Source: Oscillatoria sp. HE19RPO (GTDB lineage: Bacteria; Cyanobacteriota; Cyanobacteriia; Cyanobacteriales; Laspinemataceae). From it: a stretch of 64,000 nucleotides of DNA. Positions 55,497-64,000 of the stretch are shown here, in pieces (the first letter of the stretch is position 1; each line of letters starts with the position of its first letter). The notes below the pieces were generated by a model. It ran no database searches. It was not told the DNA's origin and was given only the letters and a program-made list of their open reading frames with translations. A program made the translations under genes and the position numbers. The stretch covers positions 1 through 64,000 of the forward strand of contig NZ_JAMXOT010000158.1 of the NCBI RefSeq assembly GCF_024220515.1, read 5' to 3'.

Positions 55497-56813
55497 TTAA
55501 TAGGCAACCGATTCACATAACGGCGCGATCGCCTCTGAGGGTCCGACCAGAGAGATGTAAGCTTGAGTCAGATAGCGACTGGCAGCTTCCTGGGCCTCCT
55601 CTGGAGAAATTCCGGCCACCTCTTCGGTGAAGCGGGTATCAAACTCAATGCCAAGACCCAAGATTTCATACCAGCCAAAGACTTGAGCGATTTGAGCGTT
55701 GGTTTGCTTGCCGAGAGCATATTGACCGAGGAGCTTATTTTTGGCCGATTGTAACTCGTCCTCCTCCAGGATGGTATTGCTCAGACGCTCTACTTCAGTT
55801 TGGAGACATTTTAAGGCGATCGCCGTATTTTCATGAGCCGTCCCCATATAAACCACAAACGCCGCTTCCCGCAGACGAGTCGGGTAGAATGCCGAAACAT
55901 CATAAGCTAAACCCCGTTTTTCCCGAAGTTCCACAAATAACCGACTGGATAACCCATTTCCCAAATAGGTATTCAGTAACTTGAGGATGGCATAATCCCT
56001 CGGGTTAGGATTCAAGGAGTCATTTCCTACCACGGAAGGACCCAGATACCCTGCCATCACGATGGACTGTTGAGTATCCTGGATGGAACTCAGAAAGCGG
56101 GGATTAGGTTTTAACCGGGGTAATTCCAAGGGGGACACAGCAACAGCAGGGGCCTGCCAATCCCCAAAGACCGATTCAACCAACGCCGTTGCTTCTAACG
56201 GTGTAATTCGACCCGTGAGACTAATCACGATGCGATCGGGGCGAAAATAGGTCTGATGATAGGTTTCTAAATCTTCCCGAGTCAACTGAGAGACCGTGCT
56301 TTCCGTTCCCAGAACTGAATGAGCGTAGGGGTGATCCGGGTACATGGCTCGCCGCATTTGGTCATAGCCAATGGTAAACGGTTGTTCCTGCTGAGAGCGA
56401 ATTCCTTGCAGAGTTAGACGGCGTTCCAGTTCCACCTCAGACTCGGGAAAAGTGGGCGATCGCAACAGTTCAGAAGACAGCCGCAACAATTCCGGGAAAT
56501 CACCCGAAACCGTTTTCAAACTCAGCAAAAAATAATCTGGCGTCGTATCCGTGCTCAGGGTCGCCCCCACCGACTCCACCAATTCAGCAATTTCTAGGGA
56601 CGATCGCCCTTCGGTCCCCTTCGTCAACACCGCAGACAGCAGATGCGACAATCCCGCCTGAGTTGGGGACTCCCATGAACTCCCGGCATTGATAAAAATC
56701 CGGGCAGCAATGATATCAGCAGCGGGATTTTCCACGGCAATCACCACCATGCCATTGTCCAAAACCGTGCGATGGATTGTCTTCTGTAGCGATTGCGTCA
56801 CGTTCTGTGTCAC
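55497..56813 (-). CDS. M16 peptidase-like protein, catalytically inactive subunit
   Basis: The 438-residue protein has the M16B two-domain fold. At the position of the HxxEH zinc motif it has SHLLSAVL (about 56-63), so two ligands are missing and it should be inactive alone. It retains the RGLAYDVSAFY segment, the R/Y pair that in heterodimeric M16 enzymes is supplied by the inactive subunit. It follows the active M16 gene by 36 bases and they probably form one heterodimer. Confidence 0.87.
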   Translation of the reverse strand: MTQNVTQSLQKTIHRTVLDNGMVVIAVENPAADIIAARIFINAGSSWESPTQAGLSHLLSAVLTKGTEGRSSLEIAELVESVGATLSTDTTPDYFLLSLKTVSGDFPELLRLSSELLRSPTFPESEVELERRLTLQGIRSQQEQPFTIGYDQMRRAMYPDHPYAHSVLGTESTVSQLTREDLETYHQTYFRPDRIVISLTGRITPLEATALVESVFGDWQAPAVAVSPLELPRLKPNPRFLSSIQDTQQSIVMAGYLGPSVVGNDSLNPNPRDYAILKLLNTYLGNGLSSRLFVELREKRGLAYDVSAFYPTRLREAAFVVYMGTAHENTAIALKCLQTEVERLSNTILEEDELQSAKNKLLGQYALGKQTNAQIAQVFGWYEILGLGIEFDTRFTEEVAGISPEEAQEAASRYLTQAYISLVGPSEAIAPLCESVAY

Positions 56814-56849
56814 GAAAATTAGGTTCCTTGTATTCGTCTGGAGTTTAAC

Positions 56850-58133
56850 TCAGTCTAGCGGTTTGAGTTCTGTGACTGCGTAATATTTCGGGCATAAATA
56901 ATTATTGGCTACCCGTTGCAAGTCTGCCGCATTATAGGATTGAATGCAATCCGGATAGGCCACCGCAGCCGGAGCCTCGGCAATGGTTTGATAGTAACCA
57001 TACAACCCAGCCAGTTGAGACGGGGTTTCGGTGGAAAAGGCATAATCATTACAGAGCAGGCGTTGAGCGCGGGCCAGTTCCGCCGGATTAATGGGTTGAG
57101 CCTGTAACTCCTCGATGCGATCGAGAATCACATTTTCCACCAGATCCAGGTGTTTGGGATCGAGCCATGCCCCAATTGTAAACAAGCTGGAATCCCGTTG
57201 GAGGGAAAAATCGCTGCCGATGCCGTGAACCAGTCCCCGGATCTCCCGCAATTCTCGAACTAGACGGGAATTTCGCCCCTCTGCCAGGACGACGGCAAGC
57301 AAGTCTAAACCGTAGGCATCCTGTAGCTGTTCGACTCCCGGTCCCGTCCAAGCTAGGGTTAACCTCGCCACTTCCAGACGGGGTAAGAACAGTTCCCGAC
57401 GCCGAATTTCAGTCATGGGGGGTTCGGCCTCTTGTTTGCAGTCTTCCCAGTCTAGGGGGGTGGGAAAGCTGTTGAAGGCGTCCTGTACTAAATCGAGGGT
57501 TTCGGCTAAGGTGACGTTGCCAACGATCGCCACGGTCATATTTTCTGGTTGGTAGTGGCAGCGATGGAACATTCGCATTTCTTCAGGCGATCGATCCATC
57601 AAAATCTCCGCCTCGCCAAAGACTGGGCGTCGATAAGGATGCTGCTGATAAATCGTCTCCATCATCGCTTGGAACCCCAGCCAATCGGGATTATCCACCG
57701 ATTGGCGAATTTCTTCCAGTACCACGTCCCGTTCCCGCAGAAACTCATCATCGGGAATTGCCGGATGCAGCAATAGATCCGCCAAGGCAGGCAGACTTTC
57801 TTTTAAATAGGGTGCCGCAACGGTAATGAAAAAGTGGGCATAGTCATGACTCGTGGCGGCATTGGTCATCCCACCCCGATTTTCAATCAGACAGTCAAAG
57901 GCACCCGGAGGCTGGATTAGGGTCCCTTTGAAAATCATGTGTTCCAGGAAATGAGCCATTCCTGACCAGGTGTCAGGTTCCCGGATTGCACCTGCTTTAA
58001 CCCACACATCAACCACAACCACGGGTGTAGCGCTGATATGTTGGTGAATCACGGTTAATCCATTCGCCAGCCTTACGATATTCCCTGGAAACTCCGATTT
58101 CTTGAGCAGTGCAGACAAACTTTCTAATCTCAA
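56850..58133 (-). CDS. M16 zinc metallopeptidase, active subunit
   Basis: The 427-residue protein carries the intact zinc motif HFLEH (H61-x-x-E64-H65 in GMAHFLEHMIF) and the downstream Glu in LEEIRQSVDNPD. The C-terminal region has RGLVHGIG, where many family members have RGLAY, so the substrate-binding R/Y pair is incomplete. That complements the partner gene. The start is TTG 58133, the only in-frame option nearby. It probably degrades peptides in the cytoplasm or near the membrane. Confidence 0.87.
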   Translation of the reverse strand: MRLESLSALLKKSEFPGNIVRLANGLTVIHQHISATPVVVVDVWVKAGAIREPDTWSGMAHFLEHMIFKGTLIQPPGAFDCLIENRGGMTNAATSHDYAHFFITVAAPYLKESLPALADLLLHPAIPDDEFLRERDVVLEEIRQSVDNPDWLGFQAMMETIYQQHPYRRPVFGEAEILMDRSPEEMRMFHRCHYQPENMTVAIVGNVTLAETLDLVQDAFNSFPTPLDWEDCKQEAEPPMTEIRRRELFLPRLEVARLTLAWTGPGVEQLQDAYGLDLLAVVLAEGRNSRLVRELREIRGLVHGIGSDFSLQRDSSLFTIGAWLDPKHLDLVENVILDRIEELQAQPINPAELARAQRLLCNDYAFSTETPSQLAGLYGYYQTIAEAPAAVAYPDCIQSYNAADLQRVANNYLCPKYYAVTELKPLD

Positions 58134-58821
58134 ACCTGAATTTGGTGATAAATTATCTCATGCTAACGCTTCATTTGACAGTATGCTGCATGAATTGATA
58201 CAGACTTTCTCCGGAAGGAGGGATAGGGGATAGGGGACTGGAAAAATTCTCTGCCATTTCTTCCTGAGAGGGACCCTATTGAACCGGATAGAGGTCCCTG
58301 TTTCGTTGCCCCCAGTCTGCTGATTGTGGGTGGGTCTTTGTTCAACTTTCTGCGGTCTACGGGTCTCAAAGATTGGTCTTTAATCCCATTGAAAATCCCG
58401 GGGGTTCTGAACCCTTCCCTGATTTTTATCCGGATATAAAAATTTTTAGTCTGTGTTGTTTAGCAGCAGCGTTTCATCGGTTGGGATGCGGAATTTCCCG
58501 AATTTCTACAAACTGGAACTCGAAGAGTTAGAGGACCCAACCGCGATCTTTAATCCTCGACTCTCCCAAGGGCGATCGCCTTGGCTGAGGTTCGTTCATT
58601 AAATTTATTTTTCCAGCCATCTCACATTGTATGGTTGAGGGGATGGTTTAGAAGCTTGATTTAGATCTTCAACGGGCTTAAACCAACCGAAGCGCAAACT
58701 GTGGATTTGATAATATTTTAAACTTAAATTTTTCTGTTTATTAAAAAAAGTTTTTCGCTAAAAATAAGCTAGAGGGATTGACTTGAGGCAGATCGACATT
58801 CTGAGAGGCGACTTCCTTTGA
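58134..58821. other. Intergenic, nothing recognised
   Basis: About 690 bases with no credible gene. A minus-strand frame at 58163-58369 lacks a family or ribosome-binding site. The right half is AT-rich, and no RNA gene was identified. Confidence 0.45.
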
Positions 58822-59031
58822 ATGAGTGGGGAGTTACTTTGTTTTTTAATCCCCAAAGGAATATTTCTGTACCCCAATGGGGAAACGAGGCACTTTCGTA
58901 TCCATCTTTACAAAGTTTTCGGCACGAGATTATCAGCCAAGCGGATTGGGGCTAAATCGGAGCTGGAAGGATTGAAGAATAAAGGAAAAGACGACTTGAG
59001 GTTTGAAATGTTCCGGATCTTGGAGCTTTAG
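58822..59031 (+). CDS. Small hypothetical protein, doubtful
   Basis: This is a 69-residue frame from ATG 58822. It starts with MSGELLCFLIPKGIFLYP and turns basic in the second half. There is no good ribosome-binding site, no known domain and no conserved neighbour. It is listed only because it is the best frame in a 1-kb stretch. Confidence 0.2.
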   Translation: MSGELLCFLIPKGIFLYPNGETRHFRIHLYKVFGTRLSAKRIGAKSELEGLKNKGKDDLRFEMFRILEL

Positions 59032-59127
59032 ATATGAGAGGGTTCTACCCCAAATAATTTTAAAACTAGCCGGATGTTTTGTAGAGATTCCGTAGAGAGA
59101 AATAACAGTCGAAAAAGGAATTTATCT

Positions 59128-59521
59128 ATGAGCATCTACAAATGCTTGGTGTTATTTGGCCTGCTTTTATTAGGGATTAATGTCAATTTTTCAGGCGTCG
59201 AATATCTTACTTCAAAAGAAAATAACTCTGGTGCAAATGCCCAAATTGCCAGCGCGGATGTCTCCCGTGGAAACGAACCGGATCATCGGGGAAGTGGACG
59301 ATAAGAACCGAACCGATCGCCCAATTGACGATCGCGCCGATCGTTCTCAGGTCAAGATCAGCACAGACCCGAACCGACGCAAATTTGAAGCCAAAATTCC
59401 TGAGAGTCTATGGGGTTCGCGCTCATCAGTCAGCGCAACGCCGGAATTCATTACAGGGTGCATCTTTCCATTTTTTCGGTCATTCCCATTCCTCATGACA
59501 GAACTCATAACAGCCCTTTAA
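59128..59521 (+). pseudogene. Probable frameshifted secreted protein
   Basis: ATG 59128 follows AAAGGAA. A signal peptide (MSIYKCLVLFGLLLLGINVNF) leads into ANAQIASADVS, then the frame stops at 59304. A second frame overlaps it (from about 59245) and carries on with VETNRIIGEVDDKNRTDRP... to 59521. A single frameshift would join a signal sequence to a longer polar region. The NRIIGEDD-like beginning recalls secreted trypsin-like proteins, but this is weak. It could instead be a real 58-residue exported peptide. Confidence 0.35.
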
Positions 59522-59897
59522 CGCTGCTCTTGTTCATGGAGCGATCGCCATCAAACCGGATGGAAGGCGATCGGGTCCAGAGAGAAAACCGTACCCGATC
59601 AAGGTACTATCCGGTCGGAGTGTGGTGCTCGTTGGAACTAAAAAATTAATTAGTAGAATGAGCATGAACTGCTCAAATAGACAGTGGAGGGCTAACCGAA
59701 CGGTTTGCCCAATTTTCCATATTTAGGTCAAGGGTCTGAGGGACTGCAAAGCAGCGCGATACATCAACTTGAGTCATCAGAACCCTACGTCAGAGCACTT
59801 TAAACCCAGTCCGAGAGTAGAAACATCCAGACAACCTGGGAGGATACTGGCTGATTTAGGTAAAATTTAAGAAACGTAACGTAAACAGGCAAGCTAG

Positions 59898-60503
59898 ATG
59901 ATCCCAACCGTAATCGAACAATCTGGGCGTGGTGAACGCGCCTTTGATATCTACTCTCGCCTCCTGCGCGATCGCATCGTCTTTTTGGGACAACAGGTGG
60001 ACGCAGACCTAGCGAACCTGATTGTTGCCCAGTTGCTCTTCCTAGAAGCCGAAGACGCCGAAAAAGATATCTACCTCTATATCAATTCCCCCGGTGGATC
60101 GGTGACGGCAGGCATGGGAATTTTCGACACCATGAACCACATCCGCCCCGATGTTTCTACCATCTGTCTGGGATTAGCCGCCAGCATGGGTGCTTTCTTA
60201 TTAAGTGCCGGTGCCAAAGGCAAGCGAATGAGCTTACCCCATTCTCGGATCATGATTCATCAACCCCTCGGGGGCGCTCAAGGGCAGGCGACGGATATTG
60301 AAATCCAAGCCAAAGAAATTCTGTACCACAAAAAACGCCTGAATACTTTGCTCTCGGAGCATACAGGTCAACCCCTTGAGCGGATTGAACAAGATACAGA
60401 ACGGGACTTTTTCATGTCCGCCCAAGAGTCTGTGGACTACGGACTGATTGATTTGGTCATCGATCGCCGTCCCTCTGCCAGCCGTCCGGTAGCGGTGAGT
60501 TAA
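59898..60503 (+). CDS. clpP: ATP-dependent Clp protease proteolytic subunit
   Basis: The 201-residue protein has the full catalytic triad: Ser96 in [10 protein letters not shown], His121 in [10 protein letters not shown] and Asp170 in DTERDFFM. The oxyanion-side [11 protein letters not shown] is present. It forms a tetradecameric chamber with Clp ATPase caps for regulated proteolysis. Cyanobacteria encode several clpP genes plus clpR. This one is an active-type ClpP, not ClpR, and its chaperone partner (clpX or clpC) is not in this window. A long-stem terminator follows. Confidence 0.96.
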   Translation: MIPTVIEQSGRGERAFDIYSRLLRDRIVFLGQQVDADLANLIVAQLLFLEAEDAEKDIYLYINSPGGSVTAGMGIFDTMNHIRPDVSTICLGLAASMGAFLLSAGAKGKRMSLPHSRIMIHQPLGGAQGQATDIEIQAKEILYHKKRLNTLLSEHTGQPLERIEQDTERDFFMSAQESVDYGLIDLVIDRRPSASRPVAVS

Positions 60504-60509
60504 ATTCCG

Positions 60510-60576
60510 GTTGGGTTCCCAGGTGAACAGACTTTGATACCTCTGGCTACCCCTGGGACCCAACCTTAATTTTTTG
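60510..60576 (+). terminator. Terminator after clpP
   Basis: GGTTGGGTTCCCAGG (60510-60524) pairs with CCTGGGACCCAACC (60553-60566) with one bulge, followed by TTAATTTTTT. The loop is long (28 bases) but the T run is good. A second smaller hairpin (TCCCACC/GGTGGGA) follows near 60580-60600. Confidence 0.75.
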
Positions 60577-60663
60577 GGTTCCCACCGTTCAAAGGTGGGA
60601 GCTAAAGGGGGGCATTGTAGGGTTGGGGTAGCGGTCTATCGAAGGGTTGAACCGAGGTAATTC

Positions 60664-60727
60664 AAAAAAAACTTTAGAGTTCTAGTGGGAAAAAGTCCCA
60701 GTTTAACCACTTGAACTCTAAAATTTT
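60664..60727 (-). terminator. Terminator of the 60744-61571 gene
   Basis: On the minus strand TTTAGAGTTCAAGTGG pairs with the complementary CCACTAGAACTCTAAA around a loop containing GGGACTTTTTCCC, followed by a run of eight T. This is a strong intrinsic terminator 17 bases past the stop. Confidence 0.85.
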
Positions 60728-60743
60728 GCGGCTACAATCCCTT

Positions 60744-61571
60744 CTAAGGGCTGGGCTGGTTTTTGAGATAGGTTAAGAAGTCCAATAATTGGTCTTCCGA
60801 GAGGAGAGAACGGGAGGGGACCCCATAGTTCTGTTTCAGATGGTTGCGCCCTTGGTCGTTGGTCCAGCCTAAGCGTTTGATCTCAATGGTGGTTTGGGCG
60901 ATCGCATCAGATAAATCCACTGAACCCGATTGAGTGGCGTTAGAGTGGGTCTCTGCGGAGGCTTGGGCAGTGGAACTGGAGACCCCATAATCAGTTGGGA
61001 GACCGGACTTGGGTTCATCCGGGGATTTGTACTCAGAGAACGGATCAGCATCGGCACGAGTCGGACTCTCTGGAAACCCAGAGGTTTCGGGTAAACTCTG
61101 GGGTGCAAATTCGCTCTGGGTAGAATGACCCGATAGCCATTGATCCGGACTCGGGCCCGGCTTTTCCATCTCTGGGAATGGGGGGGCTGTTTCCGGGGGA
61201 GTTGAGAGTTGAGATTCGGGGAACCCGGGGGAACTCATGGGGGCTGAAGTCGGCCTAGCACGGGTTTTGCCTTGTCCCAAATGTAGCGTATTAAAAGCTG
61301 GAGCCGATGCGGGTGTCGTTACTGGAGACTCGGATAGGTTGCGCGAGGGGGTAGCCTCAGACACAGAGACCGATGTCCCTAAAACTGCGATCGCCCGAAC
61401 GCGGGCGCGATCTTCCGCTTGTTCGATGGTCGGTTCAGCCGCCATCCCCGTCGCAAGCGTCACCCCATCCATTTGTACCAAGGTCCGCACCACATAGAGT
61501 CCTTGATGAAGGGTGAGTAATTCAGAAATTAAGCTGGCGGTTGGATAGCGAGAGCGAAATTCAATCAACAT
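60744..61571 (-). CDS. Conserved hypothetical protein with disordered middle
   Basis: Starting at ATG 61571 (MLIEFRSRYPTASLISELL), the 275-residue protein has a folded N-terminus (about 1-70) with YVVRTLVQMDGVTLATGMAA and QAEDRARVRAIAVLG. A long Pro/Ser/Thr-rich, low-complexity linker follows (about 75-215). The C-terminal domain (about 218-272) has IKRLGWTNDQGRNHLKQNYG and LLDFLTYLKN. I do not recognise a named family. The two ends look conserved while the linker is probably variable, and no catalytic motif was seen. Confidence 0.7.
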   Translation of the reverse strand: MLIEFRSRYPTASLISELLTLHQGLYVVRTLVQMDGVTLATGMAAEPTIEQAEDRARVRAIAVLGTSVSVSEATPSRNLSESPVTTPASAPAFNTLHLGQGKTRARPTSAPMSSPGFPESQLSTPPETAPPFPEMEKPGPSPDQWLSGHSTQSEFAPQSLPETSGFPESPTRADADPFSEYKSPDEPKSGLPTDYGVSSSTAQASAETHSNATQSGSVDLSDAIAQTTIEIKRLGWTNDQGRNHLKQNYGVPSRSLLSEDQLLDFLTYLKNQPSP

Positions 61572-62527
61572 GATGGGTGAGGGTAGTATCAATACTCAAA
61601 ATTTTAAGGGAGCAGATTCAGCCCGGGAAATTTTACGGGGATACTTGACATTTTAATCAGGGAAATTGGCTTCTGGGAAATTTAATGTCATTACAATGCT
61701 ACAATGCCAGAAAACAGGTCACTTGTGAAAGACCCTAGGGCAAAAACTGCCGCCTTTCAGTAAAGCCCTCGCGATTGATCGCCAGAGAGCTAGGCTAACG
61801 GCAAATATCAATTCCCTAGGGAGAAAAGCCAGAAACCATGCCGCTAGAACAAGCAACGGCTCGTTTTTATGAGTGGGATATCTAACAGATACGGCAGCAA
61901 CTCGGTAGAGTTTTTCAGTGTCTTTAGATCCTAACTCTGTTCAATCCCCAGGCATGGCGAGCCAGTTTGAGGGGGTTCTACACCTAACAACCGCCCCTTC
62001 GCTTTGGCTGGTGTCCCTGGGATAGATTGGGTTCATGAATCACCGGCGAGTCTACCCCGGCATTGGGTATCTGTTCTTCATTGTCTTTAGGGATGTAAGC
62101 GCGATCGCCTTCAAATGCATTTCGCGTGGGTCAACCCTCCTGTTTTCCTGTGCAAGGAGTCCGTCAGTAACCCAAGCATTGGCCAACTGTTGGCTTGCAT
62201 TGCTGGGAAACTGGACGCTGATGCTGAAAAAGTCGCACGATGCGCGTCGCTTTCCGAGTCTGTAAGTTGTGATTCGGATGGGTCGATCGGGGAGTATGAT
62301 ACGATAACGACCTCCGTTGAAAACTGACAGGGGATTGACGCGATGCAACTGTTTTGGCTTGAACGTTGGCATCACTATAGCTTGAAGGAAGTCAAACGAG
62401 TTCAATAAGGGGATATTCGTCATTTGCGTCACCTTTGAGGCTCGGCTGGATGGAAAACAAGCAGCAACACCAGACATTTGATGCCTGGAAAGAGAACCGA
62501 ATGGATAAAAGAAGGATCGATCTCTGA
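61572..62527. other. Long intergenic region with possible decayed sequence
   Basis: About 950 bases. CCCTAGGG occurs at about 61733 and 61815. A short frame at 61839 reads MPLEQATARFYEWDI before a stop and continues in frame with QIRQQLGRVFQCL, so it could be a decayed gene front, but I cannot name it. Frames of 65-160 codons at 62035-62589 have no family, start signal or consistent composition and were not called. Confidence 0.4.
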
Positions 62528-64000
62528 ATGGACTTTTCAATCGCTACACTACTGGCAAATTTTACCGATGATAAATCGGTCGCTCCCAAAATCTTAGAGA
62601 AGAAATTGGGGTGTCAGGATGAAAAAAGCACGCGCTACTTACAAATCGCGCTCGATGCGTTGGAAAAAATCGGCGTGCTTGTCAAGGAAAAAGGTCGATA
62701 TCGGCGGGTTTGGGAAGAAAGTCTCGTAGAAGCAAAACTGCGCTGCTCTAGCAAGGGGTTTTGCTTTGCGATTCAGGATACGGAGGGGACTGAGGATATT
62801 TACATCCGCGAATGCCATTTGAGTAATGCCTGGAATGGCGATCGCGTGTTGGTGAATATCATTAAAGAAGGCTCTCGTCGCCGTTCTCCCGAAGGCGAGG
62901 TGAAGTTAATCCTAGAACGTGCCAACCCGTCGGTACTGGCAAGAGTCAAGCAAACGGGCAATCGCTATTTAGCGGTTCCGTTAGACGATCGCTTGTTATT
63001 TGAACTCGACCTCAAACAAAATGGGGTGTCCCTCGTCGATGCGGTCGAACATCTGGTTCATGTCGAAGTGTTGCGGTATGCTCTCGGCAGCAATCCCCCC
63101 CTCGGACGAGTCGCACAAATCCTCGGATCCGATGCAGAAGATGCCAATGATCTGGATATTGTTTGCTGTAAGCATGACTTGCCTCGCGCCTTCCCCCAAG
63201 TCGTTCTTGATGCGATCGCAGATTTACCTAAACCCCTGCGAAAAGCTGAAATTAAAGGGCGCTTAGATCTACGCAGTCTCCAAACCATTGCCTTGATGCC
63301 TGCATCCAGACTCCGCAGTTCCATTCCGACGGTGGAACAAGCGTTTAGTTTGGAGACTCTCAAAAGTGGCGAGTGGCGTCTCTCGATTCACGTATCAGAT
63401 GTCGCCCACTATGTCAAGCCAGATACGGCGTTGGATCGCGAAGCTCGCAGGCGATCGGTTTCGGCACATCTGGGGGATATGGTATTGCCGATTATTCCCG
63501 AACAGTTGGCGTTGGATTCCTGCGCTTTAGTGACCGGAGAAGACCGCCTCGCGGTTTCGGTGTTAGTCATTTTAGATGATGATGGGGTGGTTGATTTTGA
63601 AATTAAACCCAGTGTCATCAAAGTTGATTATCAAGTGAGCGATCGCCAAGCGCAACCGATTCTGGATAAGTTGCAGGAAAAACATCTTGATCCGGAAACC
63701 ATCCCGGCCTGGTGGTTGGAGTTTCGAGAGCGTCAAAAATCCCTGGAAGAGCCTGACCCGTTACCCTCGGCGATCGCTCAAACTCTGGAAAAAATGTTCC
63801 AATTGAGCTATGCCATGCAAAACTGGCGGCGCGCTCGTGGGGGATTTGACCTGAATCTTCCCCCCAATCAATATGGCATTTGTCCCTCGGTTTATAACGA
63901 TGAAGGTGCAGAAGGGGCAATTTCCCTCTCTTCTCACATTACCGCCCAAGGGATGCTGTGTGAATTTACCATTCTGGCGAACCAACTGGTGGCCACTCAC
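62528..64000 (+). CDS. RNase II/R-family protein, 3' end beyond the window
   Basis: The frame runs from ATG 62528 through the window edge (491 codons). The N-terminus is a winged-helix-like RNA-binding region (about 1-65), followed by a cold-shock-type domain and the RNB domain, recognisable by GEWRLSIHVSDVAHYVKPDTALDREARRR and LSYAMQNWRRARGG. The canonical acidic cluster (TIDxxxxxDxDDA) that holds the catalytic metal is replaced by TIALMPASRLRSSIPTVEQAF (about 253-273). It may be a non-catalytic or divergent member. Its C-terminal S1 domain would lie outside the window. Confidence 0.85.
   Translation, partial: MDFSIATLLANFTDDKSVAPKILEKKLGCQDEKSTRYLQIALDALEKIGVLVKEKGRYRRVWEESLVEAKLRCSSKGFCFAIQDTEGTEDIYIRECHLSNAWNGDRVLVNIIKEGSRRRSPEGEVKLILERANPSVLARVKQTGNRYLAVPLDDRLLFELDLKQNGVSLVDAVEHLVHVEVLRYALGSNPPLGRVAQILGSDAEDANDLDIVCCKHDLPRAFPQVVLDAIADLPKPLRKAEIKGRLDLRSLQTIALMPASRLRSSIPTVEQAFSLETLKSGEWRLSIHVSDVAHYVKPDTALDREARRRSVSAHLGDMVLPIIPEQLALDSCALVTGEDRLAVSVLVILDDDGVVDFEIKPSVIKVDYQVSDRQAQPILDKLQEKHLDPETIPAWWLEFRERQKSLEEPDPLPSAIAQTLEKMFQLSYAMQNWRRARGGFDLNLPPNQYGICPSVYNDEGAEGAISLSSHITAQGMLCEFTILANQLVATH

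Noticed and set aside
62052-62540. 162-codon minus-strand frame
   Set aside because: Odd composition, no domain, and overlaps the start of the RNase II-family gene and competing frames on the other strand.

Overview
The window looks like chromosomal DNA of a filamentous, non-heterocystous cyanobacterium of the Oscillatoriales type. The HIP1 octamer GCGATCGC is scattered throughout, and the genes are typically cyanobacterial: a high-light-inducible protein, Ycf51, a urtABCDE urea transporter, NDH-2, an NtcA-type promoter, and dispersed palindromes and MITE-like elements between genes. The genus (Oscillatoria or Laspinema-like) is only a guess. No prophage, CRISPR array, rRNA operon or intact transposase gene was seen.

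Layout. 1-3.2 kb: sparse, with small hypothetical genes. 3.2-5.3 kb: an overlapping pair, an enolase-superfamily epimerase and a DUF1611/DgcN-like protein. 5.34-6.13 kb: an island of short hairpin repeats arranged in two opposed arrays. 6.1-7.5 kb: SDH iron-sulfur subunit followed 5 bases later by a high-light-inducible protein. 7.6-21.2 kb: five signalling genes on one strand. Four are histidine kinases and one is a diguanylate cyclase. Four begin with a receiver domain; the fifth is a membrane hybrid kinase carrying a repeat inserted in frame in its ATPase domain. 21.7-26.0 kb: a secreted NlpC/P60 hydrolase, a STAS protein and NDH-2.

26.2-37.5 kb is a minus-strand urea supercluster: ureE, ureF, ureG, urtA-urtB-urtC-urtD, urtE, ureD, ureA, ureB. 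It imports urea (Urt) and supplies two urease structural subunits plus the nickel-insertion proteins. The catalytic subunit gene ureC is absent from the window. An NtcA-type promoter precedes urtA. A three-gene cassette with its own promoter and a possible repeat operator sits between urtD and urtE: a ribbon-helix-helix-like regulator, a GNAT acetyltransferase, and a protein built from a duplicated 43-residue unit. This cassette is the best candidate for an undescribed system.

37.7-44.8 kb: tRNA-Thr(CGU), a HAMP sensor kinase, a GGDEF protein, an HtrA-type protease, an acyltransferase, a zinc-ribbon protein, a phasin-like protein and a lipid-anchored or secreted FKBP. 44.9-47.1 kb: a type II restriction-modification pair whose endonuclease matches the NgoMIV active-site layout, next to a C-terminal scrap of a second cytosine methyltransferase. 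47.2-54 kb: SufU, Ycf51, an AbiEi-like antitoxin without an intact partner, a Uma2-family protein, an iron-type alcohol dehydrogenase and an aminotransferase. 54.5-64 kb: a peptidoglycan-binding protein, an active/inactive M16 peptidase pair, ClpP, a conserved hypothetical protein and the first 491 codons of an RNase II/R-family protein that lacks the usual catalytic aspartates.
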